A stretch of DNA of 64,000 nt. Source: Candidatus Hydrogenedentota bacterium. Its GTDB lineage: Bacteria > Hydrogenedentota > Hydrogenedentia > Hydrogenedentales > CAILVY01. The first letter of the stretch is position 1. The number at the start of each line of letters is the position of its first letter. A program made the translations under genes and the position numbers. Below the pieces are notes generated by a model. That model worked only from the letters and a program-made list of their open reading frames with translations. It searched no databases and was not told the DNA's origin. The stretch covers positions 1-64,000 of the forward strand of contig JAKQOG010000188.1 in the NCBI GenBank assembly GCA_029565395.1. Direction: 5' to 3'. Positions 51,785 to 61,365 of this stretch are shown piece after piece.

Positions 51785-52179
51785 ATCTCGTGGAAGAACT
51801 TGGTAAAAAGCAAATGAAAGCGCCGGAAAAGCTCCCGAAATTTGCCATCGGCGACACAGTCCGCGTGCATTTTCGTATTGTGGAAGGCGACAAAGAGCGC
51901 ATCCAGGTGTTTGAAGGCGTTGTGATCGGACGCAACGGCGGAACAGGCCCCCACGCCACGTTCACCGTGAGACGCGTCGCCTTCGGCGAGGGTGTTGAGC
52001 GCGTGTTTCCGCTGCATTCCCCGCGCGTGGCGAAAGTGGATGTGACTCGCGAGGGCCACGTGCGCCGTGCCAAACTGTATTACCTGCGTGAACGCGTGGG
52101 CAAGGCCGCGCGCGTCAAGGCCAAGCAGCGCAGCACCAAGGGCGAAGAGGCGGAAGTGACCGCCCCCGCCGCCGAATAA
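51781..52179 (+). CDS. rplS: Ribosomal protein L19
   Basis: 132 residues from GTG 51781, coupled to trmD by a 4-base overlap. Core: [60 protein letters not shown] and [21 protein letters not shown] Lys/Ala/Glu-rich C-terminal extension of about 18 residues exceeds the usual 115. Last gene of the operon, followed by an intrinsic terminator. Confidence 0.97.
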   Translation: MNLVEELGKKQMKAPEKLPKFAIGDTVRVHFRIVEGDKERIQVFEGVVIGRNGGTGPHATFTVRRVAFGEGVERVFPLHSPRVAKVDVTREGHVRRAKLYYLRERVGKAARVKAKQRSTKGEEAEVTAPAAE

Positions 52180-52197
52180 TCCCCCTGCCACTATACG

Positions 52198-52237
52198 ACA
52201 CGGGCGATCCCATTCCCTGGGCGCGCCCGTGTTTTTT
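52198..52237 (+). terminator. Intrinsic terminator of the ffh-rplS operon
   Basis: Stem ACACGGGCG (52198-52206) and CGCCCGTGT (52224-52232), 17-base loop, followed by T-run to 52237. It abuts the end of the convergent DUF998-like gene and could serve that gene in the opposite direction less well. Confidence 0.8.
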
Positions 52238-53039
52238 ACTGCCTCTCCGTGTTCCGCGCGCTTTGGGACAAATCATCCCATGGAATCCTGGCCACCAGCC
52301 AGATCATAAATACAAACAAAGTGACGACCAGGATGTTCTCCCAGAGTGGAATGGAATAACGGGTGTTCAGGGCCTCGGACCAGGAGCCTTCCAGGGTGCG
52401 GCCGGCAACGGCGGCGGCTTTTTTCATATCTTCGTACACGAAGACCCATTTGGTAAGAAAATACGCCGCAAGGAACACTATAGACCACCAGAACGTATAC
52501 GGCCACACAAACCGCCAGTAGCCGTAGCGCCCAAGATGGCGCCGGGTGAATTTGTCGATAAACAGCAAAATCTCATGCAAAAAGATGCCAAGGTTGAAGG
52601 TGATAGCAACCATAAGACCGGCGTTGCGGTGGGCAAGCCCCCAGTCCCAGGTTCCTATGAAAATTCCATGGCCCGTGGGGATTACGCCCACAAGAATAAT
52701 GCCCAGGCACCCCAGCAGCAGTTGGGATGCGCCAATGCGGGCGGCGGGTCTGGATATAGCGGAAAAACGGCGGCAGAGATAGAACACCAACGGCACCGTG
52801 GACAGCCCCCAGAAGGTCATGGCTACGGAGAATATCGGCCACCATTTCGGATTATGCTCGGGATCAAAACTGCCAAGATAACTGAACGAATGAGTCATGA
52901 TCGTGAAGTGGTTTTCCCGGGGATAGCTGAGGTAGGCCGCAGCGATGAGCCCCCAGAACACCACTGTCATAAAGACAAAATAGCGTTTGAGGTCCGAAGG
53001 CTGGAAATTTCCGGTGCTATAACGTATCCACGTTCTCAT
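52236..53039 (-). CDS. DUF998-like multi-pass membrane protein
   Basis: 267 residues with about six hydrophobic helices. Features resembling DUF998/Frag1-type proteins are FTIMTHSFSYLGSFDPEHNP followed by KWWPIFSVAMTFWGLSTVPL, and GLAHRNAGLMVAITFN. No catalytic motif. It converges with rplS. Function unknown; the family name is a tentative guess. Confidence 0.6.
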   Translation of the reverse strand: MRTWIRYSTGNFQPSDLKRYFVFMTVVFWGLIAAAYLSYPRENHFTIMTHSFSYLGSFDPEHNPKWWPIFSVAMTFWGLSTVPLVFYLCRRFSAISRPAARIGASQLLLGCLGIILVGVIPTGHGIFIGTWDWGLAHRNAGLMVAITFNLGIFLHEILLFIDKFTRRHLGRYGYWRFVWPYTFWWSIVFLAAYFLTKWVFVYEDMKKAAAVAGRTLEGSWSEALNTRYSIPLWENILVVTLFVFMIWLVARIPWDDLSQSARNTERQ

Positions 53040-53162
53040 GGTTATTTACACAATACCAAGTTAATGCACAGTGTTGCACCTGCCCAAGATTATCTCCATC
53101 CGTACGTGCCACATGCTCCAACAGTTCACAAAAATGGATAGGGGCATGTTGCGATATCCAGA

Positions 53163-54299
53163 TTACCGCACCAACACAATGGTCTGCCCGTCTTCACCCG
53201 CTTCCGGCGCCGTTACGTTGGCTGCGTTTAAACGCTTCCGTACGCTGGCGTCGCCACACTCCGAGATGGGGACGGAATGGTACAGCCACGGCTTTTGTGG
53301 GTTATTGGCGCCATACACAGCCTTCAATTGGGTTAATGTCGTACTGTCCGGATGTCCGTAGTCGATGCCGTTGGTTGATATGACTACATACTTGGGCTTA
53401 ATACGTTCAAAAAATTCTTTTGAATTGTTGTTCTTGCTGCCGTGATGGGGAAGTTTCAGCAGATCCACTTTGAAAGGTTGTTCTTCGTTTTCAAGCGCAT
53501 CCATGATGAGGTCATCACGCGCATCGCCTGGCATGAGGAGGGAGGTGCTTTTCCCCTCCAGTTGCTTATCGACGTTATATTCAAATAGCAACACAAGACT
53601 TACGACATTGATAAGCTTGTCATCCTTGTCCTTGACCTTTTTCCCCTTGTATGTCACGGCAGCATTTGCCTTGTTTTTCACCGCTTTGATCATGAATTCT
53701 TTAAACTCGGCAAACACCTCCGGAGAGGGGCCAAGTATAGTTACGTCAAGCACCCCGTTGAACCGGCATTTTCCACGATCCGAGGTCAAATAAGCGAAAT
53801 AGGGGCCATTAATGGCCATGTCCGGATGGTTTCGGGCCAACGTCATTAGATCCATGGCCTGTTTAATGCTTTCCTCCAACCCCATGGGTATGTCTTTGTT
53901 CTTTTTCCAAGATGCCGGTGCTTTCCAGTTTTCTTCCACTTTATTGGTCAGGGGCCAGTTAAACCAGAGGTTCTTAACGGACAAGGGCAACTCTTCTCCG
54001 CGGAAAAAGTCCACCAAGCCGCCGATGTGGTCGCTGTCAATGTGCGTCACAACGAGTAACTCCAGTTCCTCATATCCGTCGTCGGCCAGTTTTTGGAGCC
54101 AGGGGCGAAGATGGTTGGCTTTGTCGCCTTTCGGCGGTGTATCGAGCACTTTGACCTTTCCCTTGACAACGCCTCCGTCGCCGCCATCGATGAGAATGGC
54201 GCGCCTTTTCCCCTTCTTGTCGTTATAACGGATGACAAAGGCGTCGCCTCCTCCTGCATTGATAATGTCGAATTCAAGGTGTGCTTTTGCCTTGCTCAT
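53163..54299 (-). CDS. Intracellular metallo-beta-lactamase-fold hydrolase (ComEC/Rec2-like MBL)
   Basis: 378 residues without signal peptide or membrane helix. MBL motifs: FDIINAGGGDAFVIRY, AILIDGGDGG, LVVTHIDSDHIGGLVDFF with the His-x-Asp-x-Asp-His site, LLMPGDARDDLI, and LLKLPHHGSKNNNSKEFFER. NVVSLVLLFEYN and PHHGSKN are typical of the MBL domain of ComEC-like proteins, here as a free-standing soluble enzyme. A consensus AAGGAGGG ribosome binding site precedes the ATG. It is 15 bases downstream of the subtilase gene on the same strand, so the two form a unit. Substrate unknown, possibly a nucleic acid. Confidence 0.82.
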   Translation of the reverse strand: MSKAKAHLEFDIINAGGGDAFVIRYNDKKGKRRAILIDGGDGGVVKGKVKVLDTPPKGDKANHLRPWLQKLADDGYEELELLVVTHIDSDHIGGLVDFFRGEELPLSVKNLWFNWPLTNKVEENWKAPASWKKNKDIPMGLEESIKQAMDLMTLARNHPDMAINGPYFAYLTSDRGKCRFNGVLDVTILGPSPEVFAEFKEFMIKAVKNKANAAVTYKGKKVKDKDDKLINVVSLVLLFEYNVDKQLEGKSTSLLMPGDARDDLIMDALENEEQPFKVDLLKLPHHGSKNNNSKEFFERIKPKYVVISTNGIDYGHPDSTTLTQLKAVYGANNPQKPWLYHSVPISECGDASVRKRLNAANVTAPEAGEDGQTIVLVR

Positions 54300-54314
54300 G
54301 GAATTCCCTCCTTT

Positions 54315-56477
54315 TTAGAGCGACTGCATGGCGCGCAATACGTCCAGCAGTCCGTGTCCCTGAAAATACCGTTCCCGGCCCAAGTCGGTTGCGGTTTCGC
54401 ACAAGATTTGCTTGATGCGGCGCGGGTTGCCGATCAATTCGGGATAACGGGCCATCAATAATGCGGCGGCGCCGCTGACGTGGGGCGCGGCCATGCTGGT
54501 TCCATCTTTGCAGGCAAATCGTTCACCAGGAACCGGCGCGATGATTTTTTCACCGGGCGCAACCAGATCGGGCTTGCGCCGTCCGTCGCCGGTGGGCCCG
54601 CGCCCTGAAAAGTAGCTGATGCCATAGGTATGGGGATGGTCACGGTGCGTGGAGCCCACGGTGATGGCCTCCTCCGCATTTCCGGGGTCCGAGATGCTGA
54701 TGTCCCGGTACTCGCCTCCCTGGCTGAAGGGGATGCTGCGTTCGTCGAATCCATGATTGCCCGCAGCGGCCACAACCACGACACCTGCGTCCACAAGCCG
54801 CGCGCATTCATTGCATACCGGGGTGCAGCCGCAGGCGAAACTTGCCACATCGTGCGGAATGGAGAGGCTGAGATTCACCCCATGCACCTTCAGTTCCTCG
54901 CGTTTCCGGTTTAAGAACCGGATGAATTCAAGCGCGCAGATCACCGTAAATTCATCGGTGACCTGCTTGGTTTCTCCAAAGATGCCCTCTTCGCCATTGC
55001 TGGTGTCCGCAAATACGCGCAAATCATAAAATTTAATATCGGGACACATCCCCACAATGTCCTGGCCTTCCGGCAGGCTGTTGAGATCCGGGTTAGAAGG
55101 CCAGTTGGCCCCGAGTATTCCAGCCACGTGGGTTCCATGCTCCCCCTTCGGCACGGGATAATTGCCGTCATGCGGCACTTTAATTTTAGTGCTAACGTCC
55201 TCCCAGTCAATCACGTCAGAAATGGATTTCAGGCGTTTCAGATTCAAGCTGGACATTCGAGCGGCATGGAGGCATTGCCAGAGATGGGTCTCCTCTTGTG
55301 TTTCCAAGACCTTACCCTTTCTCTTAGGGAATGCCGGGTCGAAAGAAGGTTGTTCTTTTCCAGGCTCGATAATGACGGGTTCATCGTCACTATCGCCATA
55401 CCAGAGCGCGGGTTCTCGTTTCAGCCGCCAAAAATCATATGTTTGCACAATGCGTGTTGAAACAGAGTTTGTGTTGCTGCTTTTTTGGACATTTCCCGTC
55501 TTGCCGGGCGCTACAGGAGGGGGGATAGTCTCCTGAAATGCGGGGTGTGTGGCGTCTATGCCGCCATCCACAATGGCCCACACCAGATTAGAGCAGCTCA
55601 CATTAAACAAAGTGCGGGCGGCATCGGCCTTGACAGTTAACGAAGAACGTGCGACGGTGGGTTTGGCTTCACGGTTCAATCCCACCTGCCACAGGGGATA
55701 TAACCCGGAAGCCGCTTCTTCCTTTAACACCGGGTACGGGAGGATCAACGCCAATAAACGCAGAAACGAATCGATGGCCTCCACCCACGTAATAACGGTC
55801 AACTGTTTGCAGAACTCTTTTTCTTCAAAGAGCTTTTGTTGTTTTTCTGTTTTAGAAGATGGTTGCGCGGATATCTCCTGCAGCCGGTAAAGAATGCCCA
55901 GCAGGCGCACCGTCCACAGGAAAGTCACGGGTATCGCGGTTAAGTCCCTATCCAATGTATCTACCGGCAGGGCCTTTGTTTTTATAGAAAGTTGTTCCTT
56001 TCGATACAACCGCAATTTTTCCATACTTTCGCCCTGCACGTGCGGGGAGACATGTTTGTCCCACCATGCGGTCATGGGCAATAGCAGAATGACCATTTGT
56101 TCAAAGGTCAATTGAGTTACGATATAGGACGCACTGAACAGAATCGTTGGCGCAAAAATCTGTAGAGGGGCCATACTATCATCGGAAAAAATCTTCGTGT
56201 GCTGTTGCTTCAGGTGTTCCTCACATCGTTCCTGAAAGCGCCGCCCCAAGGTGCGAACGCCGAGTTTTGCGTGCGGGGTTAACAGCAACTCCACCGCCCC
56301 GCTATCGGTTTTGTCCGAGACGCCCGATGGGTTAGTGTAATACTTGCGGAAGAACTGCTCCCATACTTCAGGCAGCACCGGGGAATCCTGGGTGGCACGT
56401 TTGGCGCGCCCCCCCCAATAGATGAACTCGTTGCGGATCTCGATCCATTCCGCGGCCCACTCAGCATCGCGCACCAT
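54315..56477 (-). CDS. Signal-less subtilisin-family (S8) serine peptidase with helical N-terminal domain
   Basis: 720 residues from the ATG at 56477 (MVRDAEW), chosen because GGGAG is correctly spaced; a frame of 9 more residues exists. Residues 1-295 are mainly helical and unlike known pro-domains. The S8 domain holds Asp304 in WAIVDGGIDATHP, His447 in GEHGTHVAGI, Asn574 in VVAAAGNHG and Ser661 in DGTSMAAPHVSG. A C-x-C-x3-C-x2-C cluster (ACGCTPVCNEC) lies between the His and Asn positions and could bind metal. No secretion signal is visible, so it should act in the cytoplasm. It is co-transcribed with the MBL protein. Confidence 0.85.
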   Translation of the reverse strand: MVRDAEWAAEWIEIRNEFIYWGGRAKRATQDSPVLPEVWEQFFRKYYTNPSGVSDKTDSGAVELLLTPHAKLGVRTLGRRFQERCEEHLKQQHTKIFSDDSMAPLQIFAPTILFSASYIVTQLTFEQMVILLLPMTAWWDKHVSPHVQGESMEKLRLYRKEQLSIKTKALPVDTLDRDLTAIPVTFLWTVRLLGILYRLQEISAQPSSKTEKQQKLFEEKEFCKQLTVITWVEAIDSFLRLLALILPYPVLKEEAASGLYPLWQVGLNREAKPTVARSSLTVKADAARTLFNVSCSNLVWAIVDGGIDATHPAFQETIPPPVAPGKTGNVQKSSNTNSVSTRIVQTYDFWRLKREPALWYGDSDDEPVIIEPGKEQPSFDPAFPKRKGKVLETQEETHLWQCLHAARMSSLNLKRLKSISDVIDWEDVSTKIKVPHDGNYPVPKGEHGTHVAGILGANWPSNPDLNSLPEGQDIVGMCPDIKFYDLRVFADTSNGEEGIFGETKQVTDEFTVICALEFIRFLNRKREELKVHGVNLSLSIPHDVASFACGCTPVCNECARLVDAGVVVVAAAGNHGFDERSIPFSQGGEYRDISISDPGNAEEAITVGSTHRDHPHTYGISYFSGRGPTGDGRRKPDLVAPGEKIIAPVPGERFACKDGTSMAAPHVSGAAALLMARYPELIGNPRRIKQILCETATDLGRERYFQGHGLLDVLRAMQSL

Positions 56478-56707
56478 AAACGTTCTCCCTTTGTTTTCAA
56501 GCATATCCCCATACAGTACAATGCATGAAGTTACATCCTTGAGTACGTCCCATTCACCTCGGGCATGAGCATACTATGAATCCCCCGGCATGTCAACCAT
56601 AGCGGAAGCAAAAATCTTACGATCAAAAATGTATGCTGGAGTGTACTTCTGGAGAAGTCCAAGAACATAGGTTTATGCTCTTTATATTAACCGGAAGTGA
56701 GGCGAAT

Positions 56708-59200
56708 ATGAGTATTTCGTTTTCTTTGATGATGATTGGACTATTGGCGGCCGGGGTTTCAGACAACCCAATACACACGATTACGCTTGAAGAACGGGTG
56801 CTGGTCCCGGAGGATGGGTTACTGTTGGGTAATGGCGATCTATCGGTCAGTGTGTATCAGACCGCGGATCGGATTATCTGGCGGTTTGGCAAAGCGGACG
56901 TGTGGGATCGGCGGCTCGATTTGAGCGCGGACCCGAAACCGGCGAACATTGCGGAAATTGCGCACGGCATTGAAGTGGAAGGATGGAAGTGTCCACCGTA
57001 TGGCGATGGCCCGCCAGTGGCTACACGCGGAACGCAGAATCCGGAACGGATGAAGGAACTCTGCCAGGGCGCTCCGCCAAGTTACAATAAACGGCCCTAT
57101 CCGTGTCCGAAGCCGGTGGGGGAACTCGCCCTGTTCCTGCCGCCGGATCAAATGGGTTTAAAGATTCATCAGGAACTACGTATTGAAGAAGCTATACTCA
57201 CTATCACATGCTCGCGGCCTTCCGGGGTGAGGATTTTGATAGAGACGTTTATACCTCCTTCACCAAATGTGCTTGTGGTGCATTGGGAGGTGGAAAATTG
57301 GACTGATCAGACGCGCACCGGAAATGGCAATGCACCCGTCTGGTTCGCACTGTATCGTTGGAAAGATCCGAGCATTCAGGAGTTTGGTGCAAAATTCTTT
57401 GGCGATTATCGTCATGGCGCGTTTCGCGCGTGCTCCGATCCGAGCGCAACCCCTCTGCCTCCGCCAACGCTGCAAGAATCCGACGGTCTCCGCTTTATTG
57501 AACAAACCTTTCCTGCGGATCCCACTTTCCCCAACGGTTTCCGGTATGTAATGGCGCCGTTCGCGCCGGGCATGGCGGTGGAGACCGTGGATATGAATCC
57601 CACCGGCGAGGCGAGGCTGCATCTTATGCCCCCCGTTGCTTCTGAAGGATGGATGACAGTGGCCGTCGCCACCACGGGTGATCCCGAAGGCCCCATGACG
57701 CAAGTGCGCCAAGTGCAGGAAGCGCTCGGCGAACATCCTGCGGACACCATGAACCGCTGGGCGGAGGAAACCCGGTCAAAGGCCGCTGAATTCTGGACGA
57801 AGTCACGAGTGTCCATTGCCGACCCGCTGCTGGAGAATCTCTGGTATGAGACCCTGCATGCGCGCCGCTGCACGAACCGTCCGGATATCGCGCCGCCGGG
57901 GTTGTTCCTGCCGAGCACCGTCCAGGATTATTCCCATTGGCACGGCGATTATCACACAAACTACAACCTGCAGGAACCCTTCTGGGCGGATTATACCGCG
58001 AACCACCTCGATCTCGGCGATGCCTATTTCAAAGCCATCGAGTTCTTCCTCCCAATCGGACGTAAAATTGCACATGATTACTACAATGGCCGGGGTGCAT
58101 TCATCCAATTGAGCGGGTATCCCATTGTTGCGGAAGATGACCCGCTGGGATGCGTGCCGATGGGCCGCATGGCCTACATGACCGGCTGGGCGATCAATCA
58201 GTATTGGTGGCGGTATCTGTATACGCTGGATCAGGACTGGCTGCGAACCACAGGCTATCCGGTGATCCGCGAGTGCGCCCTGTTCTACACCGATTTTCTA
58301 AAGAAGGGCTCCGACGGCCTGTATCATGCCTTTCCTTCCAATCAGGGCGAGGACGGATTCACGGGCGACCCTAAAGACTACACGGATCGCGCGCAAATCA
58401 TGCAACACCTGCGCTATTGTCTGCGCGCGGCGATTCGCTCCAGCGAAATTCTGAGCACCGATCCGGAACTGCGCGCCCAGTGGCAAGAACAGTTAGATCA
58501 TTGTGCGGGAGATGATGGCAAACCGCCTTCCACGCTGCAAGGATTGGAAAAACAATGCCAGGAAGCGAATCCGCCGGAGTTTGGCTATGGACGTCCCTAT
58601 ACACCACAACCCGGAACGGCCGAAGGTGCGCCATGGCCTCCCGTGGGCGATGGTTCCTGGACCTGGTATTGCGGTCAGTATGGCTGGGGCGTCTTGCAGC
58701 GGCTTCATGGCGGCGAGTTTATCGCTGACCGCGATTTTCCAGTTTTCCGAAAACTGCTTGAGCGTTGGCGCCATCCCAACGGGCTAATCTGGGGCATGGC
58801 CATCGCCAACTACGGTCACGCGGGCGCATGGACCGAAACCCTGGGCATCATGGCTCCGTTGCAGGAGATGATGCTGCAAAGCTGGGATGGCGCGCTGCGC
58901 GTGTTTCCGGCTTGGCCAAAAACAGTAGCCGCTTCTTTTGAAAACTTTCGGGCACAGGGCGCGTTTCTCGCGAGCGCTTCCTGGGAACAGGGGCGCATTA
59001 CCGATTTAAAGATTATGAGTGAAAAAGGCGGTGAATGCCGTGTTTATGAACCATGGCCTTCTTCCCAAGCAGAAGTTTTTACCGAAAACGGAACCCCGGT
59101 GGAAGTCGCTCATGAGATAGGCATGCTCCACTTTCAAACAGCGCCGGGCGCTATTTTTGTGCTGCGGAATTCCGATGGAGATCCCAAACCCGCCGGTTGA
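56708..59200 (+). CDS. GH95-like (alpha/alpha)6 glycoside hydrolase, secreted
   Basis: 830 residues from the ATG at 56708, where AAGTGAGG and a signal peptide (FSLMMIGLLAAGV) support the start; the frame is open to 56633. An N-terminal beta-sandwich (LLLGNGDLSVSVYQTADRII, FGKADVWDRRLDLS) precedes the barrel region with GDYHTNYNLQEPFWADYTAN near 425, which aligns with the DYHxNINxQMNYW segment of GH95 fucosidases, and ECALFYTDFLKKGSDGLYHA. Close relatives act on alpha-L-fucosides or alpha-L-galactosides, but the specificity here is not certain. The last 50 bases overlap the convergent hydrolase. Confidence 0.78.
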   Translation: MSISFSLMMIGLLAAGVSDNPIHTITLEERVLVPEDGLLLGNGDLSVSVYQTADRIIWRFGKADVWDRRLDLSADPKPANIAEIAHGIEVEGWKCPPYGDGPPVATRGTQNPERMKELCQGAPPSYNKRPYPCPKPVGELALFLPPDQMGLKIHQELRIEEAILTITCSRPSGVRILIETFIPPSPNVLVVHWEVENWTDQTRTGNGNAPVWFALYRWKDPSIQEFGAKFFGDYRHGAFRACSDPSATPLPPPTLQESDGLRFIEQTFPADPTFPNGFRYVMAPFAPGMAVETVDMNPTGEARLHLMPPVASEGWMTVAVATTGDPEGPMTQVRQVQEALGEHPADTMNRWAEETRSKAAEFWTKSRVSIADPLLENLWYETLHARRCTNRPDIAPPGLFLPSTVQDYSHWHGDYHTNYNLQEPFWADYTANHLDLGDAYFKAIEFFLPIGRKIAHDYYNGRGAFIQLSGYPIVAEDDPLGCVPMGRMAYMTGWAINQYWWRYLYTLDQDWLRTTGYPVIRECALFYTDFLKKGSDGLYHAFPSNQGEDGFTGDPKDYTDRAQIMQHLRYCLRAAIRSSEILSTDPELRAQWQEQLDHCAGDDGKPPSTLQGLEKQCQEANPPEFGYGRPYTPQPGTAEGAPWPPVGDGSWTWYCGQYGWGVLQRLHGGEFIADRDFPVFRKLLERWRHPNGLIWGMAIANYGHAGAWTETLGIMAPLQEMMLQSWDGALRVFPAWPKTVAASFENFRAQGAFLASASWEQGRITDLKIMSEKGGECRVYEPWPSSQAEVFTENGTPVEVAHEIGMLHFQTAPGAIFVLRNSDGDPKPAG

Positions 59201-60557
59201 CGCTTTTAAAACGATCAACTACTTCCTGATAGGGCTCATCTTCGATGTTCACGAGCCCGTAATTGCCGTTTTCGCCATCGAAGCGTCCACCCTTCGGTTC
59301 ATCCATGTATTCGAACCAGTGATAGCCCAGGAAATACGGCTGGGCCATCCAGGTGGTGGCACATTCCTCAAATTTATTGGCGCGATCACGTTGCATGGCG
59401 ACTGTCGGTTGAAGAACAATAGGCGGCGGATAGGTGTTCGGCATGCCGCTGTCCATTCCCCGGAATCCGAATTCTGTAATGAGCAATGGTTTTTGAGTTA
59501 ACTCGTGAAAAGCGTTAAAGGTCAGATCAGGCGGGATGCGCATCGAACCGAGCTTCGTGGACCATAACAATAAATATCCAGCCAGACCGGCTTCGTAATA
59601 ATTGATGGACACCACGTCACAGTATTCGCCGCAAGCCTGCACCACTGGTTTTGGGGCCAGGATCCAAACAAACCGGCAGCCGAGAATCAGATGGTTCGTG
59701 TCCTTGGCGCGAACCGCCTCCGTGGTCAGTTTGAAATATCGCCGCGCAATCAGCAATACAAACGCTTCACGATCTTCCTGCGCCTTGAGCAAATCCACCG
59801 GAACAATGTCTTTCAGCTTCTCGATTTCACTCCAGTCGTTCAGGCCGCACGCCCACACCGCCGCAAAGCGTTCCGGGGTTTGATAGCGCTCCCTGAAGAA
59901 CTCCAACATTTTCTGCTTCCCCGGCGCTTCCGGAGGCAGGGCCACATACCCCGGGAAAAGATTCGGAAGCCGCCGCCAATCGAACGACCATGGAAGTTCG
60001 TTGTCCAGGTAATATCCAATCAGATACGGATCATTTACATACGCATCAATGCCTGCGGCCCCGTTGCGAATATGCGTCTCCGCTTCCGGACTGAAAAAAT
60101 CCGGTACTCGCTCTTTGCTCCAGAGCCCCGACCCCAATGATAACTCGATGGTGTAGGGCACTGTGCCACGTAATTCTTGGGTGTTCCATGCACCCAAGGT
60201 GTTCAGGCCCCATTCCTGAAGACGCGCACGCGTGGCGGCGGTCCAGTTTTCCACCGTTCCATGCTTCGCCAGCACATTCTCACGATACGGTTGGCGATTC
60301 GTGCCGCGCTCCGTATCTCCGATTGGATTGACCACGCATACCCCCAACGACAGAAAGGCATTTCCCTCCGGCGTCACCAGCCACCAGCGTTGCCCATCAT
60401 GGTGGGTTCGGAAAAACGGGCTCGGTGTGAATGGTATATTCTTCAGCCCGCCAAAGGAATCCAATGTGAGTGGTTCTTCCATTGCGCTGGACCAAGCATC
60501 TGCCAGCCAGATCAATGTCAAAGTAATAAAAATAAGTAAAACTTGTTTTCTTAACAT
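59151..60557 (-). CDS. Agarase-like clan GH-A hydrolase, secreted
   Basis: 468 residues from the ATG at 60557 (MLRKQVLLIF) with AAGGAG upstream; a frame of 6 more residues exists. Signal peptide, then FRTHHDGQRWWLVTPEGNAF and FLSLGVCVV, which open the barrel of agarase-like proteins (GH50-related). IGYYLDNELPWSF near 190 carries the predicted acid/base Glu after Asn, and KPLLITEFGFRGMDSG near 395 the nucleophile Glu. Target is probably a galactan or similar beta-glycan. It overlaps the GH95-like gene tail-to-tail. Confidence 0.75.
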   Translation of the reverse strand: MLRKQVLLIFITLTLIWLADAWSSAMEEPLTLDSFGGLKNIPFTPSPFFRTHHDGQRWWLVTPEGNAFLSLGVCVVNPIGDTERGTNRQPYRENVLAKHGTVENWTAATRARLQEWGLNTLGAWNTQELRGTVPYTIELSLGSGLWSKERVPDFFSPEAETHIRNGAAGIDAYVNDPYLIGYYLDNELPWSFDWRRLPNLFPGYVALPPEAPGKQKMLEFFRERYQTPERFAAVWACGLNDWSEIEKLKDIVPVDLLKAQEDREAFVLLIARRYFKLTTEAVRAKDTNHLILGCRFVWILAPKPVVQACGEYCDVVSINYYEAGLAGYLLLWSTKLGSMRIPPDLTFNAFHELTQKPLLITEFGFRGMDSGMPNTYPPPIVLQPTVAMQRDRANKFEECATTWMAQPYFLGYHWFEYMDEPKGGRFDGENGNYGLVNIEDEPYQEVVDRFKSVNRRVWDLHRNSAAQK

Positions 60558-60661
60558 ATTAATACTCCTTATCATGGCCTTTTTTTGACGATAAATAATC
60601 CAGTTTGGTTTTTAAAAGGTTCTCTTTGACATATCGCCATACATATGGTAAGGTTTTCCAT

Positions 60662-60886
60662 ATGAAGACCACATTAAATATTAGCGACCCTATAATGCAG
60701 GAACTCAAGCAGGAATCTGTCCGGCAAGGGAAAACAATGTCTGAACTTGTCGAGGCAGCGCTTCGGACCCTTTTGCAAAGGACACCTGAAGTAAGTGATT
60801 TACCGCAACTTCCCTCGTTCAATACGGGAGGTTCCAGGGTGAACGTGGCCAACCGCGATATGCTTTATGATGTGATGGAGCGCTAG
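60662..60886 (+). CDS. VapB-type ribbon-helix-helix antitoxin
   Basis: 74 residues from the ATG at 60662; the frame upstream to 60605 is leader. MKTTLNISDPIMQELKQESV is a ribbon-helix-helix beginning, followed by RQGKTMSELVEAALRTLLQR. The tail PSFNTGGSRVNVANRDMLYD is the toxin-neutralising segment common in antitoxins paired with PIN toxins. It is 2 bases upstream of the vapC start. Confidence 0.88.
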   Translation: MKTTLNISDPIMQELKQESVRQGKTMSELVEAALRTLLQRTPEVSDLPQLPSFNTGGSRVNVANRDMLYDVMER

Positions 60887-60888
60887 AC

Positions 60889-61320
60889 GTGTTTGTGGTG
60901 GACACGAACATCTTGCTCTATGCGGCGGACCGTGATGCGCCGGGACATGGTACCTGCCGGGAACTTTTGCTCCAATGGCGGCAGCAACCAACCCCGTGGT
61001 ACCTGACATGGGGCATTGTGTATGAATTCATCCGCGTAGCCACTCATCCCAACGTATTTCGCCAACCATTCTCCCCTGCGGATGCCTGGCAATTCATACG
61101 CGCATTGTTGGCCTCGCCCAACCTCAGAGTGCTTGCCGAAACCCCGCGTCACAGTAAATTGCTGGGGCAGATCATCGAACAGACTCCCTCCGTTCGGGGT
61201 AATCTTGTGTTCGATGTTCATACAGTGGTCTTAATGCGTGAACACGGCCTTCGGGTCATATACACCCATGATGCCGACTTTAACCGCTTTCCCGATCTGC
61301 AAGTCGTTGATCCGCTGTAA
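60889..61320 (+). CDS. vapC: VapC-type PIN-domain toxin
   Basis: 143 residues from GTG 60889. PIN nuclease motifs: VVDTNILLYAADRD (first Asp), GIVYEFIRVATHPNVF (Glu), NLVFDVHTVVLMREHG (third acid) and IYTHDADFNRFPDLQVVDPL (final Asp). Such toxins cleave specific tRNAs or rRNA. It follows its antitoxin immediately and appears intact. Confidence 0.92.
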   Translation: MFVVDTNILLYAADRDAPGHGTCRELLLQWRQQPTPWYLTWGIVYEFIRVATHPNVFRQPFSPADAWQFIRALLASPNLRVLAETPRHSKLLGQIIEQTPSVRGNLVFDVHTVVLMREHGLRVIYTHDADFNRFPDLQVVDPL

Positions 61321-61365
61321 AGGATTCCAAAGGGGATAGAGACAGAGATCATGTTTTAGATGATA

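Noticed and set aside
52263-53141. 292-codon plus-strand frame
   Set aside because: Opposite the DUF998-like membrane protein gene, whose hydrophobic pattern and start are convincing.
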